64,000 bases of DNA from Chlorobaculum thiosulfatiphilum (GCF_006265165.1 NZ_VDCH01000001.1:62001-126000); one strand, 5' to 3'. Positions 37,211 through 46,014 are shown, numbered from the stretch's first letter. Notes: a model not told the origin generated them from the letters alone. Program-made: numbers and translations.

Positions 37211-38020
37211 TCAGGCCACGCGGCAGGTTCGAAGACCGGCATCCTGCTTGATGACATTCATCACCGTCTCGCGGAATGCCACGAAGCGGTGGTGAAACTC
37301 CGGATCGCGGGCCGCGCTGCCAAGCCGCGGCCTCGGCAGTTCGTTACGGAGCACCGCGTCGATCTCGCCGTTCCGGCCAAGCACGATGATCCGGTCGGAG
37401 AGCTTGACCGCTTCGTCGAGGTCAGAGGTGACGAACACCACCGTGTTCTTTTCCGACGCCCATATGTTGGTGATCTCCTGATGCATGGTCATCTTCGTTT
37501 TTGAATCGAGCGCGTTGAATGCGCCGTCCATGAGCAGGATTTTCGGGCGGATGGCGAGGATCATCGCCAAGGACGCGCGGCGCTTCATGCCGCCGGAGAG
37601 TTCGACGGGGTGCTTGTTGGCGGCGTAACCAAGCCCGACCATGTCGAGGTAGCGCATCGCCTCGGCCTTGCGCTGCCCGGCATCCATCTCGCGGTTCTGG
37701 AACTCGAAGCCGAGCTCGACGTTCTTCAGCACGGTGCGCCAAGGCAGCAGCGCGTACTCCTGAAAAATCATCCCCCGGTCCGCGCCGGGGCCTGTAACCG
37801 GCTCGCCGTCGAGCAGGATCGAGCCGGAAGTGGGAAAATCGAGGCCCGCGATCAGGTTCAGCAACGTTGACTTGCCGCATCCGGTCGGGCCGACGATCAC
37901 CAGAAATTCGTTTTTCATCACCTCGAAAGTGCAATCCCGAAGCACCTGAATCGCGCCCCGCTCTCTCTGATAGCTTTTCGAGACATGCTGCACGCTGATG
38001 AGAATCTGTTCTTGCTTCAT
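37211..38020 (-). CDS. NitT/TauT-type ABC transporter ATPase (second of two), 269 aa
   Basis: Same domain order as its neighbour: Walker A VIVGPTGCGKSTLLNLIAGL, MIFQEYALLPWRTV, signature ELSGGMKRRASLAMILAIRP. It differs at two core sites. Walker B is ILLMDGAFNALD, with Gly-Ala where Glu-Pro is usual, so the catalytic Glu is missing. The H-loop is VFVTSDLDEAV, with Ser in place of the usual His. One ATP site of the predicted heterodimer is therefore probably degenerate. Start at 38020 (MKQEQILISVQHVSKSY), 11 bases after the permease stop. Confidence 0.9.
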   Translation of the reverse strand: MKQEQILISVQHVSKSYQRERGAIQVLRDCTFEVMKNEFLVIVGPTGCGKSTLLNLIAGLDFPTSGSILLDGEPVTGPGADRGMIFQEYALLPWRTVLKNVELGFEFQNREMDAGQRKAEAMRYLDMVGLGYAANKHPVELSGGMKRRASLAMILAIRPKILLMDGAFNALDSKTKMTMHQEITNIWASEKNTVVFVTSDLDEAVKLSDRIIVLGRNGEIDAVLRNELPRPRLGSAARDPEFHHRFVAFRETVMNVIKQDAGLRTCRVA

Positions 38021-38031
38021 CGGTTCTCCCG

Positions 38032-38823
38032 TCAAAGTTTCCACGCAAATTTTTTGATCAGCCACCGGTTGGCGGAATCGAGCAGATAGCCGATCGCGCC
38101 GATCACCATGATGGTGGCCATGAGCTGGTCGTAGCGGAAGCGGTCGCGGGTGTCGAGAATGAAGTAGCCGAGGCCGTCCGGCACACCCAGCATCTCCGCC
38201 GGAACGAGGATGATCCAGCTCACGCCCACGGCGAGCCGGAGGCCGGTGAGCATGTCCGGCACGGCGGCGGGAATGATCACCTTGCGCAGAATGCCGACGT
38301 CCTTTGCGCCCATCGTTCGGGACATGTTCACCCAGAGCGGACTGACCCGGCCCGCGCCATGCGAGGTGTTCAGGATCAGCGGCCAGATGGCGACCAGCCA
38401 GAGCAGAAAGGTCACCGAAACATCGCCCACGCCGAACATGATGATGGCGATGGGCATCCAGGCAAGCGGCGAAATCATGCGCATGAACTGGAACGCCACG
38501 TAGGTAAGTTGCTCGACCCGCTTGAAATAGCCCACGAGCACGCCGACGGGAAGCGCGACGACAACGGCGAGCGAAAGGCTGGTGAGCACCCGGCGGATGC
38601 TCGGAATCGCGTGATGAACCAGCTCCCCGCTTTGTATCATTTCCAACAGGGCGGAAAAGGCCGCGACCGGCGAGAACGATTCGCTGAAATCAGCGCCGAA
38701 AAGCTTGAAGCTGCTGGCCGCCTGCCAGACGGCGAGGAAGAGCAGCACACCGGTCACATAAAAGACCCGGTCGAGCAGCTTCCCCTGAAATCCTGCGGCA
38801 TTGCCGCCATTCTGATTTGCCAT
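38032..38823 (-). CDS. NitT/TauT-type ABC transporter permease, 263 aa
   Basis: Binding-protein-dependent permease with about six membrane helices (for example VFYVTGVLLFLAVWQAASSF and LTSLSLAVVVALPVGVLVGY). The EAA-like coupling loop reads ARTMGAKDVGILRKVIIPAA (as SRTMGAKDVG...VPDMLTGLRLAVG). It belongs to the SsuC/NrtB/TauC branch. It lies between the second ATPase gene (11 bases) and the binding-protein gene (about 130 bases). Known substrates of the family are nitrate, cyanate, sulfonates, taurine, bicarbonate and thiamine precursors; the sequence does not decide. Confidence 0.9.
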   Translation of the reverse strand: MANQNGGNAAGFQGKLLDRVFYVTGVLLFLAVWQAASSFKLFGADFSESFSPVAAFSALLEMIQSGELVHHAIPSIRRVLTSLSLAVVVALPVGVLVGYFKRVEQLTYVAFQFMRMISPLAWMPIAIIMFGVGDVSVTFLLWLVAIWPLILNTSHGAGRVSPLWVNMSRTMGAKDVGILRKVIIPAAVPDMLTGLRLAVGVSWIILVPAEMLGVPDGLGYFILDTRDRFRYDQLMATIMVIGAIGYLLDSANRWLIKKFAWKL

Positions 38824-38953
38824 AAGAGCTTGTACAATAGCTGGTTACCAAAATTCTCCGGCCACGCGCGACCCCACATCCGGCACGGCATGAGCCGGCC
38901 GGAAAAGGTCGAACAGCGATGGGGCGAAGGGAGTGAACGGTTCCGTGACGCTC

Positions 38954-40186
38954 TCAGATGCTGATGATCTCTTCGCGCACGGTGGGTTGCTTCGGATCGA
39001 CTCCGGCGAACTGCGCCAGGCCGCCGAGGGCTGAGGCCGCCGCCTCGACACCCGCCGTGTACATCAGCTCGCTGTGTACGCGGCCAGGATCGAGTGTCTG
39101 GAGAAAGCTGGTGTCGCCATCCATTTTGGTGAGCTTCAACATTTCAACCATTTTTCTGGTCGCCGATTCAAACTGGTAGGGTTCGTAGGAGAGGCGTTGC
39201 GTGTGCCAATCCGGATGCTGGATCGCGCCCGTGCCGGAGGGGCCGTAGGTTTCGAGATCGTACTTCATCATCGCCCGCTTCACGATCTTTTCGGGCAGCG
39301 GCAGGTACTTCGCGCCGTCCTTGGAGAGGATATGCGCGGCCTGTTCGGGGTTGTTCAGCGACCAGAGTTCCGCCTTGACCAGCGCCTGGATCACCTTGTG
39401 CGACCACGCCTGATCGGCCAGATCCTTCTCGTTCATGACCGCCACGCAGCAGGGGTGGTTCTTCCACACGTCGCCCGTGAAGCGGACGATCCGCCCGCCC
39501 GCCAGCACCTCACCAGCGGCGTTGAACGGCTCTGCGACGATGTAGCCGTCGATGGCGTTCGAGGCGATGGCCGTCGGCATGTCGGGCGGCGCCATGACGA
39601 ACAGATTCACCTGCTTGCTGCTGAGCGGCGCGCTCTTGCTCTGGATCACCGGCTCGATGCCGTGCTCGCGGGCGATCATCTGCAAAATGATGTTGTGCAT
39701 CGAATACCAGTACGGAATGGCGATCTGCTTGCCGCCGAGGTCGGCGTAGGATTTGATGCCGCTCTCTTTGCCAACGGTGATGGCCGAGCCGTTGATGTGA
39801 TCCCAGGCGACCACCTTGACCGGAAAGTTCTTGCCGTAGCGCATGTAGAGCGGAATGGGAGCGAGCAGATGAGTGAGGTTGAATCGGCCCGCCATGAAGG
39901 CCTCGGCCATTGGCGCCCAGCCGCGGATCAGCACCGGCCGTTCGGAGTCGATGCCCAGCTCCTTGTAAAAGCCCAGCTCGTGAGCGAGGATGATCGGCGT
40001 GGCGTCGGTAATCGGCAGGTAGCAGCTCGAAACCTTCTTGCCGCCCTTCACCGAAGCGGAACCGCCCTGCTCGGACTTCGGCCCGCACGCCGCCAGCAAT
40101 GAACTGCCGCCAAGAACAGCGCCGAGACCGATGGCCGACTGCCTGAGAAAATCCCTGCGTGAGACGCCATTGTTTCCTTGACTCAT
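38954..40186 (-). CDS. Tat-exported NitT/TauT-type substrate-binding lipoprotein, 410 aa
   Basis: Start at 40186 gives a combined twin-arginine and lipoprotein signal: MSQGNNGVSRRDFLRQSAIG, then LGAVLGGSSLLAACGPK with lipobox LAAC. The mature part has CYLPITDATPIILAHELGFY, LTHLLAPIPLYMRYGKNFPV, GKESGIKSYADLGGKQIAIP and YIVAEPFNAAGEVLAG, typical of NMT1/NrtA/SsuA-like periplasmic binding proteins. It is long for the family (about 410 against 320-340), close to NrtA length. Tat export fits a protein folded before export. The substrate is unknown. Confidence 0.88.
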   Translation of the reverse strand: MSQGNNGVSRRDFLRQSAIGLGAVLGGSSLLAACGPKSEQGGSASVKGGKKVSSCYLPITDATPIILAHELGFYKELGIDSERPVLIRGWAPMAEAFMAGRFNLTHLLAPIPLYMRYGKNFPVKVVAWDHINGSAITVGKESGIKSYADLGGKQIAIPYWYSMHNIILQMIAREHGIEPVIQSKSAPLSSKQVNLFVMAPPDMPTAIASNAIDGYIVAEPFNAAGEVLAGGRIVRFTGDVWKNHPCCVAVMNEKDLADQAWSHKVIQALVKAELWSLNNPEQAAHILSKDGAKYLPLPEKIVKRAMMKYDLETYGPSGTGAIQHPDWHTQRLSYEPYQFESATRKMVEMLKLTKMDGDTSFLQTLDPGRVHSELMYTAGVEAAASALGGLAQFAGVDPKQPTVREEIISI

Positions 40187-40519
40187 GAGAGCCTCCTTTA
40201 TGCTTGATGAATGGAGATTTGAAACGACTCTTTTCCGGAAATCCGCGAACCTTTCAGGCCTCGCGTTTTTACTGACGCATATTCCTCTGCCGCAAAGCAG
40301 AAAACAAAGCAATAACAATTGTTAATACCAATTACCAAAAAAGACTTCCGATTGCTGGAAGTGAACGAAAACCTGATGTGCTGCTTGCATTGAGCGCGTT
40401 CCCGATTTCAGGTAACGCTGAAGTCCGTACTCGACGGTGAGAGAATAGGTTACAGCTATATCGGCATCTGGATGAAAGTTAACAATTGTTTACAATATTC
40501 CAAGAAAGCGACCATCCTG
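40187..40519 (-). promoter_or_regulatory. 333-base leader between cooC and the ABC operon with two palindromic sites
   Basis: No gene fits here. TAACAATTGTTA (about 40313-40324) is a perfect 12-base palindrome some 127 bases before the binding-protein start. GTTAACAATTGTTTAC (about 40478-40493) is a 16-base palindrome with one mismatched pair, just past the cooC stop. A related TTAACGATTGTTAC lies at about 41344-41357, close before the cooC start. These look like operator copies for one dimeric regulator; the regulator itself is not in the window. Confidence 0.5.
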
Positions 40520-41311
40520 TCAGATAATTTTCTCGCTTTCAGTCATGGATTCGAGGCGATCGACAAGGCTCCGGATTTTTGCGACGAGCTGCGGGCAAGC
40601 CTCATACGGCATCGCTCCGGAAAGATCGGCGCTGACCGCCTGCATGTCGAACGGCATCCGCTCGATGACCAGCTCCGCGCCGAGCTTTTCGGCAACGGCA
40701 AGAGCCTGCTCTTCGCCGTGCAGCTTATTGAGCACCAGCCGCGTCTCCGGAATGCCGGTGTGTTCAGCGAGTTCGATCAGCTTCCGGGCCGTGCCGATCG
40801 AGCGTTCGCCCGGCTCGACGACCACCAGCAAGAGATCGACCGACTGCGCGGTGCCGCGCGTCATGTGCTCGAAACCCGCTTCCATGTCGAGCACGACCCA
40901 TTCGTCGCGTTCGACCATGAGGTGCCGCAGGAACGAGCGGAGCAGCGCATTTTCGGAACAGTAACAGCCCGACAGCGCCTCCTTCAGAGCGCCCATGACA
41001 ATGGTCGGCACACCGTTCACATCGACGGAATAGCGGGAAACGAAATCGTCAACCTTCGGATTCAGCACGAAATAGCCGCCCGACTCGCCCGGCTTCGCGC
41101 CGGTACGCCCCTCGATCAGCGCCTTGCGTTCCACCAGCGGAACGATTGCGCCCATCCGCTGGCGATCGTAACCGAGCGCATCGGCAAGCCCGGCATTGGG
41201 ATCGGCGTCGATGGCGAGCACATTCCGGCCCCTCGAGGCAAGCTCCCGGACGATCATCGAGCTGATCGTCGTTTTACCGACGCCCCCTTTGCCGCTGATA
41301 GCAATTTTCAT
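40520..41311 (-). CDS. cooC: CooC-type nickel-insertion ATPase, 263 aa
   Basis: ParA/MinD-like deviant Walker ATPase: MKIAISGKGGVGKTTISSMI (signature Lys), IDADPNAGLADALG and VVLDMEAGFEHMTRGTAQSV. The Cys116-x-Cys118 pair (SGCYCSEN) matches the CxC metal-binding motif by which CooC dimers hold Ni or Zn for CODH maturation. It is the first gene of the cluster that ends with the CooS-like gene about 5 kb downstream on the same strand. A CooC next to a CooS that lacks an active-site cysteine is puzzling and worth noting. Confidence 0.9.
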   Translation of the reverse strand: MKIAISGKGGVGKTTISSMIVRELASRGRNVLAIDADPNAGLADALGYDRQRMGAIVPLVERKALIEGRTGAKPGESGGYFVLNPKVDDFVSRYSVDVNGVPTIVMGALKEALSGCYCSENALLRSFLRHLMVERDEWVVLDMEAGFEHMTRGTAQSVDLLLVVVEPGERSIGTARKLIELAEHTGIPETRLVLNKLHGEEQALAVAEKLGAELVIERMPFDMQAVSADLSGAMPYEACPQLVAKIRSLVDRLESMTESEKII

Positions 41312-41642
41312 AACTCCCTCCGTTTACTTGTACTTAACCATTATTAACGATTGTTACTTTAAAAAACAACAAAACGGTCATTTTTTTCGAGAATCCGGCA
41401 CGGCGGCATCAAGCCGGTCACAAAATTTTTATGCGAAACGGGTGAATACTTTTTCCACAGAATCTGATATTTTGCGCCACGATGGCGTAATAGCTTTTTT
41501 CGATGAGTGCTGCCGTCCGGCTGACTGGCGTATTCGAGAATGATGCCACGCAACATGGAGAAAGAACTACAAGTATTTATCTTGAAGTCATTTATGCGGC
41601 TTTTCGATAACAGATTTGAGCGTAAGTGCTCAAGCGTAGAAA
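41312..41642. other. 331-base divergent intergenic region
   Basis: AT-rich spacer between divergently read cooC and the NTPase gene. It carries the palindrome TTAACGATTGTTAC (41344-41357) on the cooC side. I see no coding frame with protein character. Confidence 0.5.
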
Positions 41643-42236
41643 ATGCAACAACCAGGCCAACTTGTATCCAAAGCTGACGCGGGCATGATCGCGACCGAAG
41701 CAAAAGCGACGCGCCGCTACATCATCACCGGCGGGCCGGGAAGCGGGAAGAGCACACTCATCGAAGCGCTCGAAACGCGCGGCTGCCGCTGCTACCCGGA
41801 GGTCTCACGCGAGCTGATCCGGCGCGAAGCGAGGCGACCCGGTGGCGTGATGCCCTGGAACGACCTCGAAGCCTTCGCCCGCCTCGCCTTCACGGAAATG
41901 CTGCTCCAGCACGACCACGCCGAAGAGGCTGGCGAACGCTGCTTTTTCGACCGCGCCCTCCCCGACATCTTCGGCTACCTGCACGAGCGCGGCCACGGCA
42001 TCCCGGAAAGCTGGCTCGACGCTCATAGCCGATGCCGCTACGAGCGCACGGTCTTCATCCTCCCGCCGTGGCCCGAAATCTACGTCAACGACCCCGAACG
42101 CCCCCAAACCCTCGCCGAAGCCGAAGCGCTCCACGCCGCCATCCGCGAAGTGTACGAATCGCTCGGCTACGAGTTGATCGAAGTGCCGAAGCTGCCGGTC
42201 GAAGCGAGATGCGAGTTCGTGTTGGGGAGGTTGTGA
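41643..42236 (+). CDS. AAA_28/NadR-like P-loop NTPase, 197 aa
   Basis: P-loop YIITGGPGSGKSTLIEALET, then EVSRELIRREARRPGG, FFDRALPDIFGYL (Walker B-like) and VFILPPWPEIYVNDPERPQT with a C-terminal ESLGYELIEVPKLPVEARC. This matches the AAA_28 family of small nucleoside/nucleotide kinases and NTPases related to the kinase domain of NadR. It could phosphorylate a nucleoside-like compound; the substrate is unknown. The in-frame ATG at codon 15 is an alternative start. Its codon use is GC-rich like the core genome, unlike the island that follows. Confidence 0.85.
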   Translation: MQQPGQLVSKADAGMIATEAKATRRYIITGGPGSGKSTLIEALETRGCRCYPEVSRELIRREARRPGGVMPWNDLEAFARLAFTEMLLQHDHAEEAGERCFFDRALPDIFGYLHERGHGIPESWLDAHSRCRYERTVFILPPWPEIYVNDPERPQTLAEAEALHAAIREVYESLGYELIEVPKLPVEARCEFVLGRL

Positions 42237-42261
42237 GGGAGAAAGGAGGGTGGAATCGAGT

Positions 42262-42628
42262 ATGCCCGCAGCTTTTGACTTCACTTCGGAAGAGCGAGCA
42301 AATTTTTGACCTGGGCTGTCCTTAAAAGAACTTCCTTGAGCGTTTCGTGCCGGATGCCGAAATTTTCGTTTTCGGCTGACGGATTCACGGCACGGCAAAA
42401 CCCTGGTCAGACCTCGACCTCGCCATCAAACCCAAATCACCGCTCGACTGGAAACTGCTCGCCGAAATCAAAGAGGCTTTTCAGGAATCCGAACTGCCTT
42501 TCAGAGTCGATCTCCTCAACAGGAACGACATAACACCCGCATTTCGCAAAGCGATAGAAACAAACGGCTACGAGATATTGCCGCGAATTCGCCTCTATCT
42601 CCGATTCAAAACCATCAGCGAGCAATGA
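42262..42628 (+). pseudogene. Decayed MNT-type nucleotidyltransferase
   Basis: Translation shows the minimal nucleotidyltransferase core FLERFVPDAEIFVFG, stop, RIHGTAKPWSDLDLAIKPK, then FRVDLLNRNDITPAFRKAIE. The normal motif is GSRxxGTxxxxSDxDL; the Ser codon is now a TGA (42377-42379). The preceding ~30 codons (MPAAFDFTSEERANF) are out of frame with an extra stop. So it has one nonsense change plus frameshifts. Such proteins are antitoxin-like partners of HEPN proteins in MntA/HepT modules; no intact partner is adjacent on this strand. Confidence 0.75.
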
Positions 42629-42697
42629 GCCTTATGCCAAAGACATGACAAATGTATTTTCAGCTAAGTATCAACGCCCCCTACCTACCTGGTGATT

Positions 42698-45237
42698 TTA
42701 TTCACCGATACTTTGAAGCAAAGCTGCATATTGGTCAGGGTCTTTTTCTCGGATTTTCCTGAGAATAAAGCTTGCAACAGTTTTCATTTCCGGAACATCT
42801 ATTGGTTGAATGCTCCGCTCAAATACCCCTGCTAAGTGTGAATACTCATTATTAACCCTATCTGTTAGCGATGCGGCTAATGCATCATCTCCGAAAAACC
42901 GCGTTAACTTGTTATCGTTCTCCACGGCATTTGGGTATTTGTAGTACAAGAATGCCTCAAGAAACTTACGGGCATTGTTCCCAAAGTTGTAGTAGCAATC
43001 ATAATTTTCATCACTCCCTACTTGTGCATGTGCGCATCTGTAGATTTGATGGAACAGGAAATTGAATTCTGTGATATAATCTTTCATGTATCGAGGCATC
43101 AATGCTATATCACTGACTTGATCTGTTCGGGTAATGATGAAGAATTGAGACTTATTGTTGCTCCGAGCACCCGGTAGCTTCTTCAAGTACTTCAAAAAGT
43201 CCAAGTTGTGAGTCGAAATAAACAGCTGCTTAAAGCGGTCACGTTCTTTTAACTCCCCGCCATCTTCATATTTCTCAGGCGTTACAATTTCGGAATGGAT
43301 GAGACTGTAAACAAAAAAGATATGGTTTGTATCTAAACTGGAAATAGGATCGTCAATCCAGATGATCGGCTTGTTGCCTTTGGTTTCTATATCTTCAAGC
43401 TTTGCCATGAAGTAACAAAAAGCTATCAGGCTGCATTCTCCCACACTAAGGTGAAATGCTTTTTTCCCCTTCCGAGTAACTTCAAACCGGTACCCAGATG
43501 ATGCATCTCCCGGGGTATTTTCAATGGCTTTGAGTGAAAGAGACTGGTGACCGAAGAAATTATTCAAATAGTTGTTTACCCGGTCAGCACCCTTGCTTTC
43601 ATCTTTTAGCTGGGCCTTTAGTTCAGCGATCTTTGCTCGTTTTGTATCAACCTTGCCCTTTGAAGTGTTTCTATCTTCCTTCGCTTTGCCCATTGTCTTA
43701 CTCAAGGCATCAATGACTGCGCATTCATTTTCATATTTTATGTCGTTAATGAATGTATGAACTTCATAGAGACGGAGAGCAGCGCGAGCTATTGCTTGAT
43801 CGGTACTCAGCGAAGCGGTCAACTGATTTGATTTTTTTCTGAGTTGTTCAAACGAATCCCTAACTGCATTCAAAGCATCCTCAATTGACTCAGATTCATC
43901 AAATATGAAAGGGGTGAAGATTTCTTTTTTTCGTTTTTCGACCTGTTCTTTAATAGAATCCAGACTTGCACAATATGAGGCTGATTGGGCTGATAACTGC
44001 TCTGCAAGCGAATCTAAATCCGTGGTATAGTTGGAATAGAAATCAGAATTCTTGACTTTAAGGGCATCTCTAAAAAGTCGAATACTCCTCTGAAAATCAC
44101 CTAAAAAACTTTATTAATACATCTGTAAAATCGCTTACACACTGCAATTCTCACTAATTCAGCTACCTCATAAGACTTTTTAGAGATGCCCTTAAGTAGA
44201 TTGGGAACTCGTGACCGCTCGCATTCAATCGATTCAAGCAGGTTATCCAGTTCTTTCCGAAGCTCTTCAGATTCCTGATTAAAATGCATGTCCAGCTTAT
44301 CCCACAAACTTTGAGGAAGTTCACTGCCACAAAATGCACATTTTTCTCTTTTTCCTTTGTGATGTTCTCGACCATTCCACACCCACATAGACAACACCGC
44401 ATCGTTTAGCAATTCCTGAATTGGGTCAGATGCCTGAATCTTTTTTTCAATTAGCTTTTTAGCCTTTGATGCAATCGCAGAGTATTGAAGATTGAAGGAT
44501 AATGATTCTGGGATATCCGACTTGGGTTCTTCTCTGAGGAGGTCATAATACTTGCTTATCTGTTCATTAGTAAGCGGGGAATAACTATCTTTAACAACAG
44601 TAGCTATATCTGTTTTTATTTTTGCCAAATTGTAATTAGCATCTCCAAACGATTTATTGTGCTTAATTCCAGAGCCTGCCTTGTTAGCTTTATCACGTAA
44701 CTTCCCTTCTAATTCTAAAAATTTACCGTCATGAGCTTTTTTGGTTTCTTTAAATTTACCACCAATCCTGAGAAGTTCCCCAAGCAGTCCTGACTCGTCC
44801 TCTTCGTTTCCGAGTTCAGCTTCATGCTTTTCGATCTCTTTCTCAAGCTTGGTATTATCTTCCCCCAAAATGGCAAACGAGTTGATAGCCTGCTCTTCAT
44901 CAACAATGAAACGCAGATTATCCTTGACAAAATCTTCATTGAAAACACGAACCAATTGGCCATGGCTATTTAAGGAATTTTGCGTAGCACTGCTACCGCC
45001 CTCAAAGGAAATATGAAATTCAGGTGAGCTGTATTTTTCTGAAATAAAACCGGTTTCAAGAGCTCTATAAATTCGTGATAGAGTTGTTTTTCCTGAATAG
45101 TTGCGACCATAAATAATGTTGATCTTTTTAAACTCAGCGATGTTATTTTCTTTATCCTTTACGGATGAAGACCATCGAAAGTCCAGAAAGACCGCAATGT
45201 TTTTAATCGAATCAATTTTTTTTATCTCGCCGCTCAT
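42698..45237 (-). pseudogene. RloC/PrrC-like anticodon nuclease gene split by a 130-bp MITE
   Basis: The 5' piece (45237 to 44192) has Walker A IIYGRNYSGKTTLSRIYRAL and a zinc-hook-like CAFCGSELP. The 3' piece (44057 to 42698) has the ABC signature LSVGECSLIAF, Walker B IIWIDDPISSLD and H-loop STHNLDFLKY. The C-terminal nuclease motif is ARKFLEAFLYYKYP (Arg-x3-Glu) with His in NEYSHLAG. Deleting the insert at 44062-44191 plus one TTAA copy restores a single frame of 801 codons (2406 bases plus stop included), reading CTA CTT AAA GTC AAG at the junction. RloC-type proteins cut tRNA anticodons upon DNA damage or phage attack. AT-rich island. Confidence 0.88.
44062..44191. mobile_element. 130-bp MITE with 18-bp inverted repeats and TTAA target duplication
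   Basis: Left end GGGCATCTCTAAAAAGTC (44062-44079) and right end GACTTTTTAGAGATGCCC (44174-44191) are perfect inverted repeats. Both sides are flanked by TTAA (44058-44061 and 44192-44195). The inside has no coding capacity. The element must be moved by a transposase encoded elsewhere that duplicates TTAA. Confidence 0.9.
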
Positions 45238-45285
45238 GTAAGCTCTTGTTTAATTACGCCCAACGCAGAAGTTTAAGACTGCTTG

Positions 45286-46014
45286 TTAGAGCAATTTCCT
45301 CTTGTAGTAATCAATATTGAGAAATTCCTCATAGAAATAGTTCGCGCTGAATTTTCCCACTAACGGCTCGAAATAGCTGTCCGGTATACCCGCAATTGCC
45401 TTGTGAAAGTTTATCAAGTGCCCGCCAAAATCTTTCCTTTGTGAATCTTCCATTTTTTCATACGTTCGAAGATACATAATAACTTTCTGAACCTTTTTCT
45501 TTCTGAAAATCAAAGGACTGGAACTTGGTAGCCATAAGTTCAGCTTTCGAAGTTCAGGCCTTATCATATCGGCGTATTTAGGTAATATTCCGTTTATTTC
45601 TGGGAAAAAATAGAAATAGCGTTCAAACTCATCCACCAAACCATATGCCCATGGAAGCACCTTATCTGACATCTTAAAGAATTCCATTTGTCTTGAGTCT
45701 TCAATCTTGCTTGGGTGAAATACTGAATTTCGGAATCTTTTCAGCAAATTTACGTTCTCCATAAACTCTTGACCAAGCATGAAATCGATTCGCTGATCAG
45801 AAAAACCAAAGTCTCTAAAAGTTTCCAATGACACATACAGAAGTCCAAGAAAAACTGTGGACATTTCATTCGGAAATATCTCACCATCAAGACGATATTT
45901 ATACCCCAATTCCTTCTCGTAGATCTTCTCTATTCGACAGGCGCGATAAAGGTACCGACTCCACTGCATAAGCTTCTTGTACTCAGTCCCCGACCAAAAT
46001 GGATCACTCTTCAT
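45286..46014 (-). CDS. Hypothetical protein with HEPN-like R-N-x3-H motif, 242 aa
   Basis: No family recognised. The segment LLKRFRNSVFHPSKI (Arg95, Asn96, His100) matches the Rx4-6H catalytic motif of HEPN ribonucleases, with the polar residue after Arg that is typical of active members, and the surroundings are predicted helical. The rest is rich in aromatic and charged residues, with no membrane segment. The gene is AT-rich like the interrupted RloC-type gene 48 bases downstream, and both are on the minus strand, so they probably came as one defence unit. Confidence 0.65.
   Translation of the reverse strand: MKSDPFWSGTEYKKLMQWSRYLYRACRIEKIYEKELGYKYRLDGEIFPNEMSTVFLGLLYVSLETFRDFGFSDQRIDFMLGQEFMENVNLLKRFRNSVFHPSKIEDSRQMEFFKMSDKVLPWAYGLVDEFERYFYFFPEINGILPKYADMIRPELRKLNLWLPSSSPLIFRKKKVQKVIMYLRTYEKMEDSQRKDFGGHLINFHKAIAGIPDSYFEPLVGKFSANYFYEEFLNIDYYKRKLL

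Noticed and set aside
42377-42379. TGA in the nucleotidyltransferase read as selenocysteine
   Set aside because: The position needs Ser, the upstream frame is also broken, and no SECIS-like hairpin was noticed.
44057-44195. Programmed frameshift joining the two anticodon-nuclease halves
   Set aside because: The perfect inverted ends and TTAA duplication explain the break fully as an insertion.
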